38,320 bases of DNA from a bacterium (GTDB lineage Bacteria; Babelota; Babeliae; Babelales; UBA12409), in NCBI GenBank assembly GCA_021823685.1, contig JAKANL010000011.1, positions 1 to 38,320 of the forward strand, given 5' to 3'. A model generated the notes under the pieces. The model searched no databases. It was not told the origin of the DNA and saw nothing but the letters and a program-made list of their open reading frames with translations. How positions within the stretch are numbered: position 1 is the first letter of the stretch; each line of letters opens with the position of its first letter. Both the position numbers and the translations under genes were made by a program. Positions 17,589 through 26,510 of this stretch are shown here, in pieces.

Positions 17589-20132
17589 ATGGATTTAGAG
17601 TTTTCCCCATCACGCGTGCTGCTGATGGGTTTTTTATTTGGTGCTACGCAGGCCAGTGCAATGGAACCGAGCGCCCCGCCGGCCGGGGCAGCGGAAGAAA
17701 CCAGAATGGTCAAAAAGCTTTCGGGCACTGACCTGGATTTGCGGGAGACAAAGGATTTTACAAAACAAGATAAAACGTTGGAGGTGTACGCACTAAAGGC
17801 GCGTGCGGGCAAGCCGCTCGTTGTGTGGAAGGTTGGCACAACAGAAAATCCGGCTGCTTATGTTGCTTCAGGTAAAGACAAGGAAAAGCGGGCGGCGCTT
17901 GATAAATTGCTTGTTCAGCCTGAAAGGCGTGTTAATCGACTAAGTTGTTACACACTCGCCGCTCCTGATGCAGAATTTGCGCGTGATGACGAAGCAACAG
18001 CTCTACTGAACCTTCGTGTGGCGCGGGCATATGTCGATCAAATACGGGCAAATTCAGCGCAAGGGCCCGAGGTTGTTAACGCCACATTGGCACTGGTTGA
18101 TCGGTTGAATAGCGATCCAGCGTTGAAGAATGCGGTCGCATCTGACTTGGCTCGTCTGCAGTCAGAAATGGCAGATCTTCAAGGGTCTGATGCTATCACC
18201 AGCCGTGCTGCCGAATTTTTGGGCAATGCGATAAATAGTGCTCAACTGAACGCGGTTGAGGCGGCTATGGCCCAATACCGGTTGGCTTTATTACGTGCCA
18301 AGAGCAACGATCATGAAGGCGCAATAGGATTACTCGGTGCGGCTATTCGCAGCGGGAACCTTGACCACACGGTTGTGCCAGAAGCGATTCGCGAACTTAC
18401 GGTTGCCAAATATAAACGTGCTCTTGCTTTAGCAAATAGCCTCTATGGCGATCCGGCGGCGGCCGATCCGCGTGTCGGGGAAAATAGACAGCGGGCGCTT
18501 TTTGAAGACGTTTTAATTGCCGGTGACCAGGTACAACCCGATCAATTAGCGGTTGCAAAATATTATCTTGCAGGGTTGTGCTTAAAAGCCGAAAATATAG
18601 ATGTAAACCGCGCGCGTGACCTATTTAAGGAAGCTGTCGACAGCGGCAAACTTGACCCAGATAAACTTGCCGATGCGCAGTTACAGCTTGCGGTCTTATA
18701 CGCAGGTGCGGGAGATGCGCAGCTGCAATCTACTGCGCGCGAATTATTTGAGCGTGTTATTGCGAGTGGCCATGCAAATGAAGCGCAATTAGCTCTCGCT
18801 CGGTATAATCTTGCCGATATGTATTTTGCCGGTCGAGGCGGGGAAAAAGCTATTGCGGGGTCATTGGAATTATTTGAGGCCGTTCATGAAGATGCGCAAT
18901 TGACTCCTGCGCAACGCGCTGATGCCAAATTTAGGTTAGCATTGTTTTGCGGAAGTGAAGAAAATCCAGGAAAAGATACCGCTTTGGCTCGTGGTTTGTT
19001 CGAAACGGCGTTGAATCTTGGATTAATCGATCCTTCCGACAAGGCTGTGGCGCAATATGAATTGGCTTGTTTATACGCAAATGCCCCCGTTGATGCGCAC
19101 AATGACGCCCAAGCACGTGATTTTCTCGATCGGACGATCAAGAGTGGCCACATTTCATCTCAGCTTTCAACGGCAAAATACAAACTTGCCAAACTTTTAG
19201 AAGGTAATCGCGGTGGCGCGGCAGACTTGACCAGAGCGCGTGCGTTGTATGAAGAGGCGATCGCGGGCAGCGAGTCTTCTGTTTTGCCAGCAGCTGAACT
19301 TGTTAATGCCCAGTACAACCTTGCCCTTATGTGCGCCAGAGGCCAAGGTGGCAAACAAGATGATCAAAGAGCAAAAGAATTGCTTGATACTGCCCTGAAG
19401 AGCGATCAGTTGCCGCAAGATGAGAGATCCTTTGCCCTTAGCATGTTTTCATATCTTGCTGATCCGAACCACGCATTGAATAGAATGCGGGCTGAAGAAT
19501 ATGAAATGCAAAAAAGGACCTTAGAGCGTCCAGTGCAGGGCAGTGTTGATCGTAAAGCACGAGCGCAGGCGCTTTTTGACCATGCCCTCAAGTGTGATTT
19601 GGGTGAAACCGGTAGCATTCGCATGCCGATAGAGGCAAGGGAATGCTTTGATAAGCTTATTGCTGAAGGAGATGCCCATCCTAAGGAAATTACTCGGGCA
19701 AAATATAGGCTTGCCCTTTTGTGTGAAGACCCACAAGCCGGTCTGTGTGATTCTGTACGAGCCAGAACTTTGTTAGAACAAGTTTTGGATTTCACTGACA
19801 GAAGGAATTGTCTCTTGTATGACGATGAGTCGCTCAATTACGCCCGCTATCGATTGGCTATTTTGTATGCTACGGGAAGAGGTGGAAATGTCGAGCTCAA
19901 TAGGGCTCATGATCTGTTAGAACAGGCGTGTAGGAGTGAAGCGCTTGGGCGTGATGATCAAACAGCAGCAGATCTTCTGAAGACTAAGGTCGACCAACAG
20001 ATTGCGGCAGCGAGCGAACAAGCCCCAGCGGCTCCGCTTGCAGCAGCTCCGGCGGCACCAGCGCAGAATGGAGGTGCAAGCCACGCAGCTCAAGGTGGCA
20101 ATGGCAATGGTGGTACATGTTCCATTCTCTAA
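17589..20132 (+). CDS. Large exported Sel1/TPR-like repeat protein with C-terminal CaaX box (CSIL)
   Basis: cggagaaatgttATG; signal peptide ...GFLFGATQASA|MEPSAPPAG; repeated AQYxLAxLYAxG...ARxLFExAIxSG; Ala/Gly-rich tail ends GNGNGGTCSIL-stop. Confidence 0.88.
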   Translation: MDLEFSPSRVLLMGFLFGATQASAMEPSAPPAGAAEETRMVKKLSGTDLDLRETKDFTKQDKTLEVYALKARAGKPLVVWKVGTTENPAAYVASGKDKEKRAALDKLLVQPERRVNRLSCYTLAAPDAEFARDDEATALLNLRVARAYVDQIRANSAQGPEVVNATLALVDRLNSDPALKNAVASDLARLQSEMADLQGSDAITSRAAEFLGNAINSAQLNAVEAAMAQYRLALLRAKSNDHEGAIGLLGAAIRSGNLDHTVVPEAIRELTVAKYKRALALANSLYGDPAAADPRVGENRQRALFEDVLIAGDQVQPDQLAVAKYYLAGLCLKAENIDVNRARDLFKEAVDSGKLDPDKLADAQLQLAVLYAGAGDAQLQSTARELFERVIASGHANEAQLALARYNLADMYFAGRGGEKAIAGSLELFEAVHEDAQLTPAQRADAKFRLALFCGSEENPGKDTALARGLFETALNLGLIDPSDKAVAQYELACLYANAPVDAHNDAQARDFLDRTIKSGHISSQLSTAKYKLAKLLEGNRGGAADLTRARALYEEAIAGSESSVLPAAELVNAQYNLALMCARGQGGKQDDQRAKELLDTALKSDQLPQDERSFALSMFSYLADPNHALNRMRAEEYEMQKRTLERPVQGSVDRKARAQALFDHALKCDLGETGSIRMPIEARECFDKLIAEGDAHPKEITRAKYRLALLCEDPQAGLCDSVRARTLLEQVLDFTDRRNCLLYDDESLNYARYRLAILYATGRGGNVELNRAHDLLEQACRSEALGRDDQTAADLLKTKVDQQIAAASEQAPAAPLAAAPAAPAQNGGASHAAQGGNGNGGTCSIL

Positions 20133-20162
20133 AAAAAGGTCATAGGCGAATTATGTAAAACA

Positions 20163-20195
20163 CGGGGCCTTGCGATATTCGTGGGGCCCTTTTTT
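20163..20195 (+). terminator. Probable terminator separating the CaaX gene from the tandem paralog array
   Basis: ggggcc...ggggccctttttt: short GC stem followed by T tract after the 20132 stop. Confidence 0.5.
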
Positions 20196-20228
20196 GTTCG
20201 GGGGAAAACGGTGAAAATCGTCGGTACA

Positions 20229-22007
20229 ATGAATCAATTTACGCAAATCTGGGCGGTCTGCTTGCTTGGTGCTAGTGCTGTTATGGCCATGGAACAAAAA
20301 AACTTGGGCGGGCCATGTGGTGCTGGACCCTCAAGGCGGGTGTTTGCCACTAAGCTATATGAAGAGGAACGTTTTTTGGGGCCGGGGGATCTTTCGCCGC
20401 GTAGTGAGCATGAAAGGTTTTATCGAGATATACGTGCGTCGAGGCGTTTAGGACCAATCGATTGTGATGATGCCCAATACCGTCTTGCTCTTCTCTGTTT
20501 GAGCAAAGTTCGGGCGGCTCGTGATGTTATTCCATTATTGCTTGAGGAGGTTTCAGAATTTGCTGAGCCGTTTGATGAGATGACCGTTGTTCGGAACATG
20601 GTGACCCATTTTTTTTCAAATCGACCGGATTTTGATGACATGAAAAAGCGCAAGCTTTTACAAACTATCGCTCTTGCTGGTGATTTGTTTCAGCCGCGGA
20701 TCTTGGCTGATGTAAAGCAAAAATTGGCTTTTGCTATTCTGAATGGGCCTGGGAAATACCATGATGGCGAAAAAGTAATGCGATTGTTTCAAGAAGCGCT
20801 TGATAGCCATGAATTGGGCGCTGAAAAAAAAGAACGCATAGGACAACTTGTTGAACAATTGAAAGCCATAAACGCTGAACGATTGGCATTGGAGCGGATC
20901 GTCGAAGAAAATTTGCCCGATAAAAAATTGTTGGCGTATGCGCAATATAAACTTGCTACCAGGTATGTGTATGGCCACGGGTTATCACAAGACAATCTGC
21001 GTGCAACAGTTTTGTTACAACGAGCGCTTGCAAGTGGTAGATTGGGCGAAGCTCAAAAAAAAGATGCTGAGATTTATCTGGCCATTTGTTCGCGAGAAAA
21101 AGTCCAAAAGGATCTTGAAGTACTAATTGCACACGGCACATTGAGTCCCCGAGATTTGGCCAGTAAGCAGTATTTGCTGGCAGTTGCTTGTATGCATGAT
21201 CGTGATGAATGCGGTGATCAAAAAGCGCGTTTTTTGCTTGGCAAATGTGTCGATAGCGGAAATCTTTCAGCTTGCGATGATGCTTATGCACGATATTATC
21301 TGGCCTGTTTATACGATGAGCACAGAGGTCGACAAAAAGTGGTTGATGACGAGCATCCGCGCGATACTGATGAGCTTGATGATGATAACGCAAGGTGGTT
21401 GCTTGAACGGCTTGTAGAAAGTGAATTTTTGCAAGAGGGAGATCTGGCTTGTGCGCAATGCATGCTTGCACGCTTGCTGATATCTAAATCTAGAGGATTT
21501 GCAAATGAGAGGGCTGCAAATTTACTCAAATCAGTCATTCGGTACCTATCCGCGCCCCAGTTAATCTTGGCAGAAGTCCTTTTGAACCTACCGTTTATTT
21601 GTCGTAGCGCAGTTCCAGCGCATTTGATTGATATGTGTAAGCGCCATCATGCTGTCAGGGAGCAATTAGCGGTTGATGAATGCAAGCTCAAGCTTGCTGC
21701 GGAGAGGGGGCTTGACTGGGTGGCTTCTTTGTTGCGAATCCATGATCAGCGCGATATATTAAATGAAGAAATAGAACGATTATCGCCGGAATTTTATCGG
21801 ATATCGGAGCGAATCGAAGCGATCAAAAAATGCGTTTTTGCACTGCATTTTGAGGCGATGGATGGTGCAATTTTGGATGATGATTATGAGCGGGCTCTGA
21901 AAAAAATGACCGGCGAATTGCCGGAAGTGTTGCCCGTGTCGGAGCGTGAGATGTTGAGTGTGACAACCTTGGAGAGATTGATCCCCATGACAAAAATGGG
22001 GGAATAA
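20229..22007 (+). CDS. Exported Sel1-like repeat protein, tandem paralog 1
   Basis: MNQFTQIWAVCLLGASAVMAMEQ; KLYEEERFLGPGDLSPRSEHERFY; SLR-like repeats. Confidence 0.85.
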   Translation: MNQFTQIWAVCLLGASAVMAMEQKNLGGPCGAGPSRRVFATKLYEEERFLGPGDLSPRSEHERFYRDIRASRRLGPIDCDDAQYRLALLCLSKVRAARDVIPLLLEEVSEFAEPFDEMTVVRNMVTHFFSNRPDFDDMKKRKLLQTIALAGDLFQPRILADVKQKLAFAILNGPGKYHDGEKVMRLFQEALDSHELGAEKKERIGQLVEQLKAINAERLALERIVEENLPDKKLLAYAQYKLATRYVYGHGLSQDNLRATVLLQRALASGRLGEAQKKDAEIYLAICSREKVQKDLEVLIAHGTLSPRDLASKQYLLAVACMHDRDECGDQKARFLLGKCVDSGNLSACDDAYARYYLACLYDEHRGRQKVVDDEHPRDTDELDDDNARWLLERLVESEFLQEGDLACAQCMLARLLISKSRGFANERAANLLKSVIRYLSAPQLILAEVLLNLPFICRSAVPAHLIDMCKRHHAVREQLAVDECKLKLAAERGLDWVASLLRIHDQRDILNEEIERLSPEFYRISERIEAIKKCVFALHFEAMDGAILDDDYERALKKMTGELPEVLPVSEREMLSVTTLERLIPMTKMGE

Positions 22008-22023
22008 TAGCGGAGAAATTTTT

Positions 22024-24081
22024 ATGGTAAAGATCAAAGCGCTGTCGGTTTGTTGTTTGATTATTGCAAATTTTTTCGCCATGGAAAGGCGGGAAGCGCA
22101 GAGCGGCGAAGAGGCAAGAAAAAAAGATTCGCTCGCCTGTGCAATTTATGGGGCAGAACGATTTGCTGGTGATGATGGACTTTCACCGCGTAGCCGCCGG
22201 CAGAAAATCTATGAAGAGCAACTGTGGGCTGGACAGTTAGAGTCGTGTGAAAAGGCCGAGGCCGCGTATCGTCTTGCGCTAATTTATTTAGAGAAAAACC
22301 GAAAAATCGGCGATATTATTCCGCTGTTTGAATCTGTTTTAGCCGTTGAAAATGCTGAGCCACATATGAGGGGCGATGCGCAATACAAGTTAGCATGTTT
22401 GCATGCCAAAGCCAAAGATTGTGATGAATCCAGAATACGTGAGTTGCTGCGTTCAGCCGTCGATGCTGGCGATTTACTATGTTCCGATAATTTGACTGAC
22501 GCAAGAAAGCGATTGGCCTTTTTGTATCTTGGTGAACGGAATAAAGATAGCGATGATGTACTGGCGATAAAATTGCTTGAGCCAGCGTACGGTGATTTAT
22601 CGCGTAAAGTTGCGGTTTTAGAGGCCGCCCTAGCTGCGGCCGGCAACAATAAAGATGAACTGAAGCGTAAGACGAATGCCGCTAAAAGTAAAGCTAGTGA
22701 AGTTGGCATTCCATTGGAAAGGCTAAGAGCTGTTGAGAACGAGCGCCGTTTATTGGAATGTGCTGTTGGTTCCAAAATTGAGGGCTTGGATAAAAAAACG
22801 CTGGCATATGCACATTATAAGTTGGCCACGCTGTATATGTATGGCCGTCGAAGTTGTCATAGCAATCAGAAGGCGGACAATTTATTGGTTGATGCGATTA
22901 CCAGCGGAGATTTGGGCGAATTGCAAAGAAATGATGCCTGGCGTTGTCTAGATGTGTGCCAAAGAGAGGCTGTTCAAGAAAATATTGAGAAGGAAATTAA
23001 TCGGGGAGGGTTGTCCCCACATGATTTGGCACTCAAGCAAGTCATACTTGCGACGGCCTATAAAGACGACTGTGATGATTATGGGGATAAGCATGCGCGG
23101 ATGAACTTTGAAACGGCGATTTCGAGCGGAGAACTTTCTGCCACCGAGCTGGCGCACGCGCAGTACCACCTTGCTTGTTTGTGTGATGAGCACAGGGGGC
23201 AGGCAAATTTTTGTTTTGATAAGGAGACTGGAAGGCCGATCCCCCCTCCCAACGATGATCTTAAGGCCTATCAGTTACTAGATGCCGCGATTGCGAGTGG
23301 AAAATTACGAGCCACCTATTTGGCGGATGCGCAGTACCGGCTTGCTCGTCTATTAATTTTAGCACCGACGGTGCCAGAAATGGGTGGCGGGCACATAGAT
23401 TTGGCCAATTATGATAGGGCAAAAGAGTTGCTTGGTTGTGCGTTGAGTGGCAACTGGCTAGACGTCCGACAAAAAATGACGGCAGAGCGTATGTTGAGTT
23501 TGGTTGGTTCTCGTAAAGTTTGCGAAGAAGCGCGAATCGAGCGTGAAAAGTTTTTTGCCGATCAGCTGAATCAAGAAATTGAAAAGACAAGAAATACTAC
23601 TGCAGATAATTTGCGCAAAAAAATTGACGTTGAAAAATTGAATCCAGATGAGTTGGCACAAACCAAGTTTAGGCTTGCTTGTTTGCTTTATTTGGACTGT
23701 ATGAATCCCCAAGAAGGAGATGATTATTCGAGATGTTTTGAGGAGGCGGAAGCATTGCTGGAAAAAGTTGTTATGAGCGGTCATTTGACCGGAAACCAAG
23801 TAAAGTTGGCTAATCATATACTGCGTAGGGATGGCACAAAAAAAGACGACAGTGGGCGTGTTAAAGAGGACGCCGACTGGCAAGTTAAGGAGGGGTCTAT
23901 TGCAGAAAGCCGATCTATACGTTTTGATCGAGTAATTAAAGATTCTGTTTGTGAAAAGGCATTGTATGAGCAATTGGTGCGGCAGGGGCAATTTTTAGAC
24001 CCAGCCCTACTGGCCTTTGCGCGTGACAAATTGGATCGTGCTGGGCGAGGCGGTGACGATTCATTGGACGAAGGCGTATAA
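22024..24081 (+). CDS. Exported Sel1-like repeat protein, tandem paralog 2 (divergent)
   Basis: cggagaaatttttATG; signal peptide then AMERRE; GLSPRSRRQKIY; SLR-like repeats. Confidence 0.85.
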   Translation: MVKIKALSVCCLIIANFFAMERREAQSGEEARKKDSLACAIYGAERFAGDDGLSPRSRRQKIYEEQLWAGQLESCEKAEAAYRLALIYLEKNRKIGDIIPLFESVLAVENAEPHMRGDAQYKLACLHAKAKDCDESRIRELLRSAVDAGDLLCSDNLTDARKRLAFLYLGERNKDSDDVLAIKLLEPAYGDLSRKVAVLEAALAAAGNNKDELKRKTNAAKSKASEVGIPLERLRAVENERRLLECAVGSKIEGLDKKTLAYAHYKLATLYMYGRRSCHSNQKADNLLVDAITSGDLGELQRNDAWRCLDVCQREAVQENIEKEINRGGLSPHDLALKQVILATAYKDDCDDYGDKHARMNFETAISSGELSATELAHAQYHLACLCDEHRGQANFCFDKETGRPIPPPNDDLKAYQLLDAAIASGKLRATYLADAQYRLARLLILAPTVPEMGGGHIDLANYDRAKELLGCALSGNWLDVRQKMTAERMLSLVGSRKVCEEARIEREKFFADQLNQEIEKTRNTTADNLRKKIDVEKLNPDELAQTKFRLACLLYLDCMNPQEGDDYSRCFEEAEALLEKVVMSGHLTGNQVKLANHILRRDGTKKDDSGRVKEDADWQVKEGSIAESRSIRFDRVIKDSVCEKALYEQLVRQGQFLDPALLAFARDKLDRAGRGGDDSLDEGV

Positions 24082-24109
24082 TGGTGCAATTTTTTGAGAA
24101 GCGCTTCTT

Positions 24110-26440
24110 ATGAAACAATTACGGCTGGAGGGTATAATTTTATTGGGTTTCTTTGGTGCCATTGCAATGGAACGGCGGCCGCCGGCGGATCCGGCGGGAC
24201 GCGCTGGACTAAGCGTTGCCGTAGTACTGGCAAATAAATTATATGAAGAGGAAAGATTTTTCGGGTCGGGCGATCTCTCGCCACGCAGCGAGCATGAAAA
24301 GTTTTATCAAAATATGCTCGAACGTGGGGTGTTAGAGGCGCGCGATACTACCCAAGCCAAGTATCGCCTTGCTCTCGTCTATGCGGCTAAAAATCGGCCA
24401 ACCTGCGATATAATTCCATTGCTCGAAGCGGTCTCGGCGGATGGGACGGTTGATCGACGCGCTCTGATAGATGCCCGATATCGGTTGGTGAATCTATATT
24501 CGGATGCTCAAGATCTCAACTATGAAAAAAGGTGTAAACTTTTGCAAGCTATTGTGGTTGCAGGCGATCGGCTTCAGCCGGAGATCTTGGCTGATATAAA
24601 GCGGAAATTGGCCTTTGCGCTTATCGAGGGGCCACGTAGGAATTGTGATGGCGAATTGGCAACCACATTATTTCAGGAGGCATTTGATAGTGGTTGGTTT
24701 ATCGGTGATGCGCTCAATAAACTACAAAATGGACTTACTCGGTTAAAAATTATTGCGCAAGAGCGAAATTTGTGCCACCAACTCATAAAAATCAAAGAGT
24801 TAGATAAAGGACTATTGGCATATGCGCAATACAAATTGGCGGTTATGTATACCTATGGTATTGGCTTGTCTCGAAATCGTGAGTTGGCCGATGCTTTATT
24901 GAGGGAGGTTATAGCGAGTGGGCAATTGAATAAAGAACTGGAAGTCTACGCGCTACATTATAAGGCAGTTTGCGCGAGGGCGGCCGATAGAGAGGAAATT
25001 GAATTATCACTTGCTGGTTTAACTGGTAATAAGTTGGCTCGCCAACAGTGCCAACTTGCCAACGTTTACCGGGATGATCGCGAAACATATGGCGACAAGC
25101 GCGCGTTGGAATTACTGCAGACTGCCATAGAGAGTGGAGCTCTAACGTCAGGCGAATTGGGGGACGCGCAATACCAACTTGCATGTTTATATGATGAGTG
25201 TCCTGACGTGTCTAATGATAAGTTGGCGCGCGAATTTTTTGGAAAGGCTCTTGCGGCAGCTAATTTTACGGGGGATCATGCTGCGGATGCTCAATATCGA
25301 CTTGCGCGTATCTTAGTGTTAGGTGTTGATGGAAATAGTAATTTTTTACGTGCCCAAGAATTGTTAAGGAAAGCAATAAGCAGTGGCCATTTGACGCCAA
25401 AACAGCTTACGGTGGCGCGCGAGATTGTTGGTACGGTTGGTTCAGAAGCCGAACGAAGAGATAAGCGGGCGCACAATCTCGAGATGTTCGACAGGTCGGC
25501 ACGGCAGGAAATGGCCCATATAGACCCACAGTTAGTGGTGTCGCAAGATGCTTTAAATAAGCTTGCGCAGTCCCTTATAACTGCAAGAGCGGCAGCTAGA
25601 AAACGAGCTGAGATTCAAGCTAAATTGGAGGCGGCGATAACAGCGTTACAAAAAAAGATTAATGGGGCATGTGCCGAGCCGCAACAATTAGTTGAGATAT
25701 ATTTTCAGGTTGCTTTTTTGCAATATACGCGAGCCATTTTGCGGGGGCCATCCCTTGTTTCTTTTGGAGAACTTAGAAAAATCGTGGTTTTGCTAAATCA
25801 TGTACAGGCGGCTGGTTTTTGGACCAAAGAGCGGACAAAGTTAATTGATGGTATGATCGCGCAATTGGCCAGTTTTGTTGAAAAACCAGCGAACGAAATG
25901 GACGATCTCAAAGCATTCGTTGCCAAAGATAGATCAGGTTCGATAACTTCGACTTCTTTTGACGATAAATTGGATCGAAAGCTCTATGAATACATGCTGG
26001 ACATGGGCGATCTAGAACCTGCGGCAAAATCAATTGTACATTGCAGGCTTCTTGGGTTGGGTAGCAAAATGGGGAAGGTGGAAGAGGCATTGGCTCATTT
26101 GCCGCCGTATTTACCGCTCAAAACGATGATTGAATCAAAAATTCTTGAAAGAGATCTACAAATAACATGGGATCCTCTGGTATCAGATATGAATAAGTAT
26201 GAGGCGTTTGAAAGATTACTGCGAAACAAGCAACTTGAGTTTTGCGATAAATTGCCATCCTTTGTTCGTTATAAGTACGGTTGCAAGCTCTCTAAAAGGA
26301 AAGATATTAAGTCGCGTTCTGAGCTTAGGCTGAAGGTTGTTGGGCTTTTCGAAGAAGCCATTAATCTTGGGCAATTGGCTCAGTATCGCATAGAGAAAGC
26401 TCAAAAAAAATTGGCATGGCTAAGGTCATTGTATGGTTAG
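24110..26440 (+). CDS. Exported Sel1-like repeat protein, tandem paralog 3 (type A N-terminus)
   Basis: GAIAMERRPPADPAG; ANKLYEEERFFGSGDLSPRSEHEKFYQNMLERG; repeated AQYxLAxLY...SGxL. Confidence 0.87.
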   Translation: MKQLRLEGIILLGFFGAIAMERRPPADPAGRAGLSVAVVLANKLYEEERFFGSGDLSPRSEHEKFYQNMLERGVLEARDTTQAKYRLALVYAAKNRPTCDIIPLLEAVSADGTVDRRALIDARYRLVNLYSDAQDLNYEKRCKLLQAIVVAGDRLQPEILADIKRKLAFALIEGPRRNCDGELATTLFQEAFDSGWFIGDALNKLQNGLTRLKIIAQERNLCHQLIKIKELDKGLLAYAQYKLAVMYTYGIGLSRNRELADALLREVIASGQLNKELEVYALHYKAVCARAADREEIELSLAGLTGNKLARQQCQLANVYRDDRETYGDKRALELLQTAIESGALTSGELGDAQYQLACLYDECPDVSNDKLAREFFGKALAAANFTGDHAADAQYRLARILVLGVDGNSNFLRAQELLRKAISSGHLTPKQLTVAREIVGTVGSEAERRDKRAHNLEMFDRSARQEMAHIDPQLVVSQDALNKLAQSLITARAAARKRAEIQAKLEAAITALQKKINGACAEPQQLVEIYFQVAFLQYTRAILRGPSLVSFGELRKIVVLLNHVQAAGFWTKERTKLIDGMIAQLASFVEKPANEMDDLKAFVAKDRSGSITSTSFDDKLDRKLYEYMLDMGDLEPAAKSIVHCRLLGLGSKMGKVEEALAHLPPYLPLKTMIESKILERDLQITWDPLVSDMNKYEAFERLLRNKQLEFCDKLPSFVRYKYGCKLSKRKDIKSRSELRLKVVGLFEEAINLGQLAQYRIEKAQKKLAWLRSLYG

Positions 26441-26510
26441 AAAATTATTTGGTGCAAAAAATGTTTTCCAATCAAGCTAACGAAGTTCTCGCGATTGAGT
26501 GGATTGCTTT

